Positions 41,603 through 42,275 of a stretch of 42,275 nucleotides of DNA are shown in pieces. Where the stretch lies: positions 1 through 42,275 of the forward strand of contig JAQUDG010000007.1 of NCBI GenBank assembly GCA_028685815.1, written 5' to 3'. Positions within the stretch are counted from its first letter, which is position 1. The number at the start of each line of letters is the position of its first letter. The translations under genes and the position numbers were made by a program. Source of the DNA: Desulfuromonas sp. (GTDB taxonomy: Bacteria; Desulfobacterota; Desulfuromonadia; Desulfuromonadales; Desulfuromonadaceae). Under the pieces are notes generated by a model. That model did not search any database. It saw only the letters and a program-made list of their open reading frames with translations, and was not told the origin of the DNA.

Positions 41603-42275
41603 ATGATTCACAAGGTTGTAATTGCCAATCGTGGGGAAATTGCCCTGCGGATTATTCGCGCCTGCAAAGAGCTCGGGATAAAAACAGTTGCCGTACATTC
41701 AGACGTAGACAGTGAAGCCCTGCATGTCAAATTGGCCGATCAGAGTGTCTGTATTGGACCAGCGGCCAGTGCAGACAGCTATCTGAATATGAAGGCCATT
41801 ATCAGCGCAGCTGAAGTGACAGACGCGGATGCTATTCATCCTGGCTATGGTTTTCTATCCGAAAATGCAGAGTTTGCGGAGATATGCCAAAATTGTGGCC
41901 TGACCTTTATTGGACCAACTGCAGAAAATATGCGTTTGATGGGAGATAAGATCAGTGCCCGCCAAACAGTTACCAAGGCTGGTGTTCCTATTCTTCCTGG
42001 CACCACCGATGCCGTCACTAGTGCAGAAGAGGCGGTACGGATTGCAGAGGAAATAGGCTGCCCAGTTATTATCAAAGCAACAGCAGGTGGAGGTGGCCGA
42101 GGAATGAAGATAGTTCATTCCCTGACATCGGTTCCCAATGCGTTTGCGGCAGCACGCTCAGAAGCCAAAGCTGGATTTGGCAACCCTGAGGTTTACATCG
42201 AAAAATATTGTGAGCGTCCGCGCCATGTCGAAATTCAGATCATGGCGGATAAGCACGGTAACGTTATCCATTTAG
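41603..42275 (+). CDS. accC: Biotin carboxylase of acetyl-CoA carboxylase (partial, cut by window end)
   Basis: The first 224 residues of an ATP-grasp biotin carboxylase (usual total about 450). [22 protein letters not shown] opens the N-lobe, [13 protein letters not shown] and [14 protein letters not shown] (the glycine-rich lid) follow, and the frame runs off the right edge while still open. CAGGAG lies nine bases before ATG 41603. It shares this layout with the N-terminal half of the pyruvate carboxylase at 26726, but partners accB next door. Confidence 0.95.
   Translation, partial: MIHKVVIANRGEIALRIIRACKELGIKTVAVHSDVDSEALHVKLADQSVCIGPAASADSYLNMKAIISAAEVTDADAIHPGYGFLSENAEFAEICQNCGLTFIGPTAENMRLMGDKISARQTVTKAGVPILPGTTDAVTSAEEAVRIAEEIGCPVIIKATAGGGGRGMKIVHSLTSVPNAFAAARSEAKAGFGNPEVYIEKYCERPRHVEIQIMADKHGNVIHL

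Overview
The window looks like a chromosomal stretch from a Geobacter- or Desulfuromonas-like bacterium (Desulfuromonadota). This is inferred from gene content: an Ehr-type (energy-converting hydrogenase-related) membrane complex, the order rlmN-mtnP-pfkB-pilF-like, pilMNOPQ followed by aroK-aroB, a full-length pyruvate carboxylase, and many two-component, GGDEF and PTS-type regulators. Composition looks even. I see no insertion sequence, phage, CRISPR array, rRNA or tRNA gene. The window is cut at both ends, inside a GGDEF protein on the left and accC on the right.

Layout. 1-5.6 kb (+): the GGDEF tail; ndk with its own terminator; rlmN-mtnP-pfkB kinase-TPR lipoprotein; then a lone receiver and a universal stress protein. 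5.8-11.8 kb (+): a receiver-histidine kinase hybrid, a COG2509-type FAD dehydrogenase, a YhaM-like OB/HD nuclease, a metallo-beta-lactamase-fold hydrolase and coaBC. 11.8-15.4 kb: a reverse-strand secreted zinc phospholipase C-like protein, then forward family-4 uracil-DNA glycosylase, a PHP histidinol-phosphatase and metF.

15.5-23.5 kb (-): one tightly coupled operon. An HTH-EIIA fusion regulator comes first, followed by two antiporter-like subunits, a NuoH-like subunit, a HyfE-like subunit, a fused NuoCD-like large subunit and a NuoB-like small subunit. Both N-terminal nickel-ligand cysteines of the large subunit are serine and the C-terminal DPCxxC is lost. The operon therefore encodes a Complex I/hydrogenase-4 relative that should not be a hydrogenase. 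No electron-input subunit is encoded with it.

24.1-30.2 kb: a membrane GGDEF cyclase facing a sigma-54 activator whose receiver domain is unusually short, then pyruvate carboxylase behind a recognisable promoter. 30.4-36.6 kb: prepilin peptidase and the pilMNOPQ alignment/secretin operon. 36.7-42.3 kb: aroK, aroB, a TPR protein overlapping a roadblock/LC7 protein, aroQ, an M24 peptidase, accB and accC (partial).

The gene functions connect into type IV pilus assembly (PilF-like, PilD, PilMNOPQ, perhaps the roadblock protein), carboxylation and biosynthesis (Pyc, AccBC, AroKBQ, MetF, CoaBC), SAM by-product salvage (RlmN/MtnP) and membrane energy conversion (Ehr). The most unusual items are the Ehr operon with its fused regulator, the shortened sigma-54 activator receiver, the TPR/roadblock pair, and several structured or palindromic intergenic regions.
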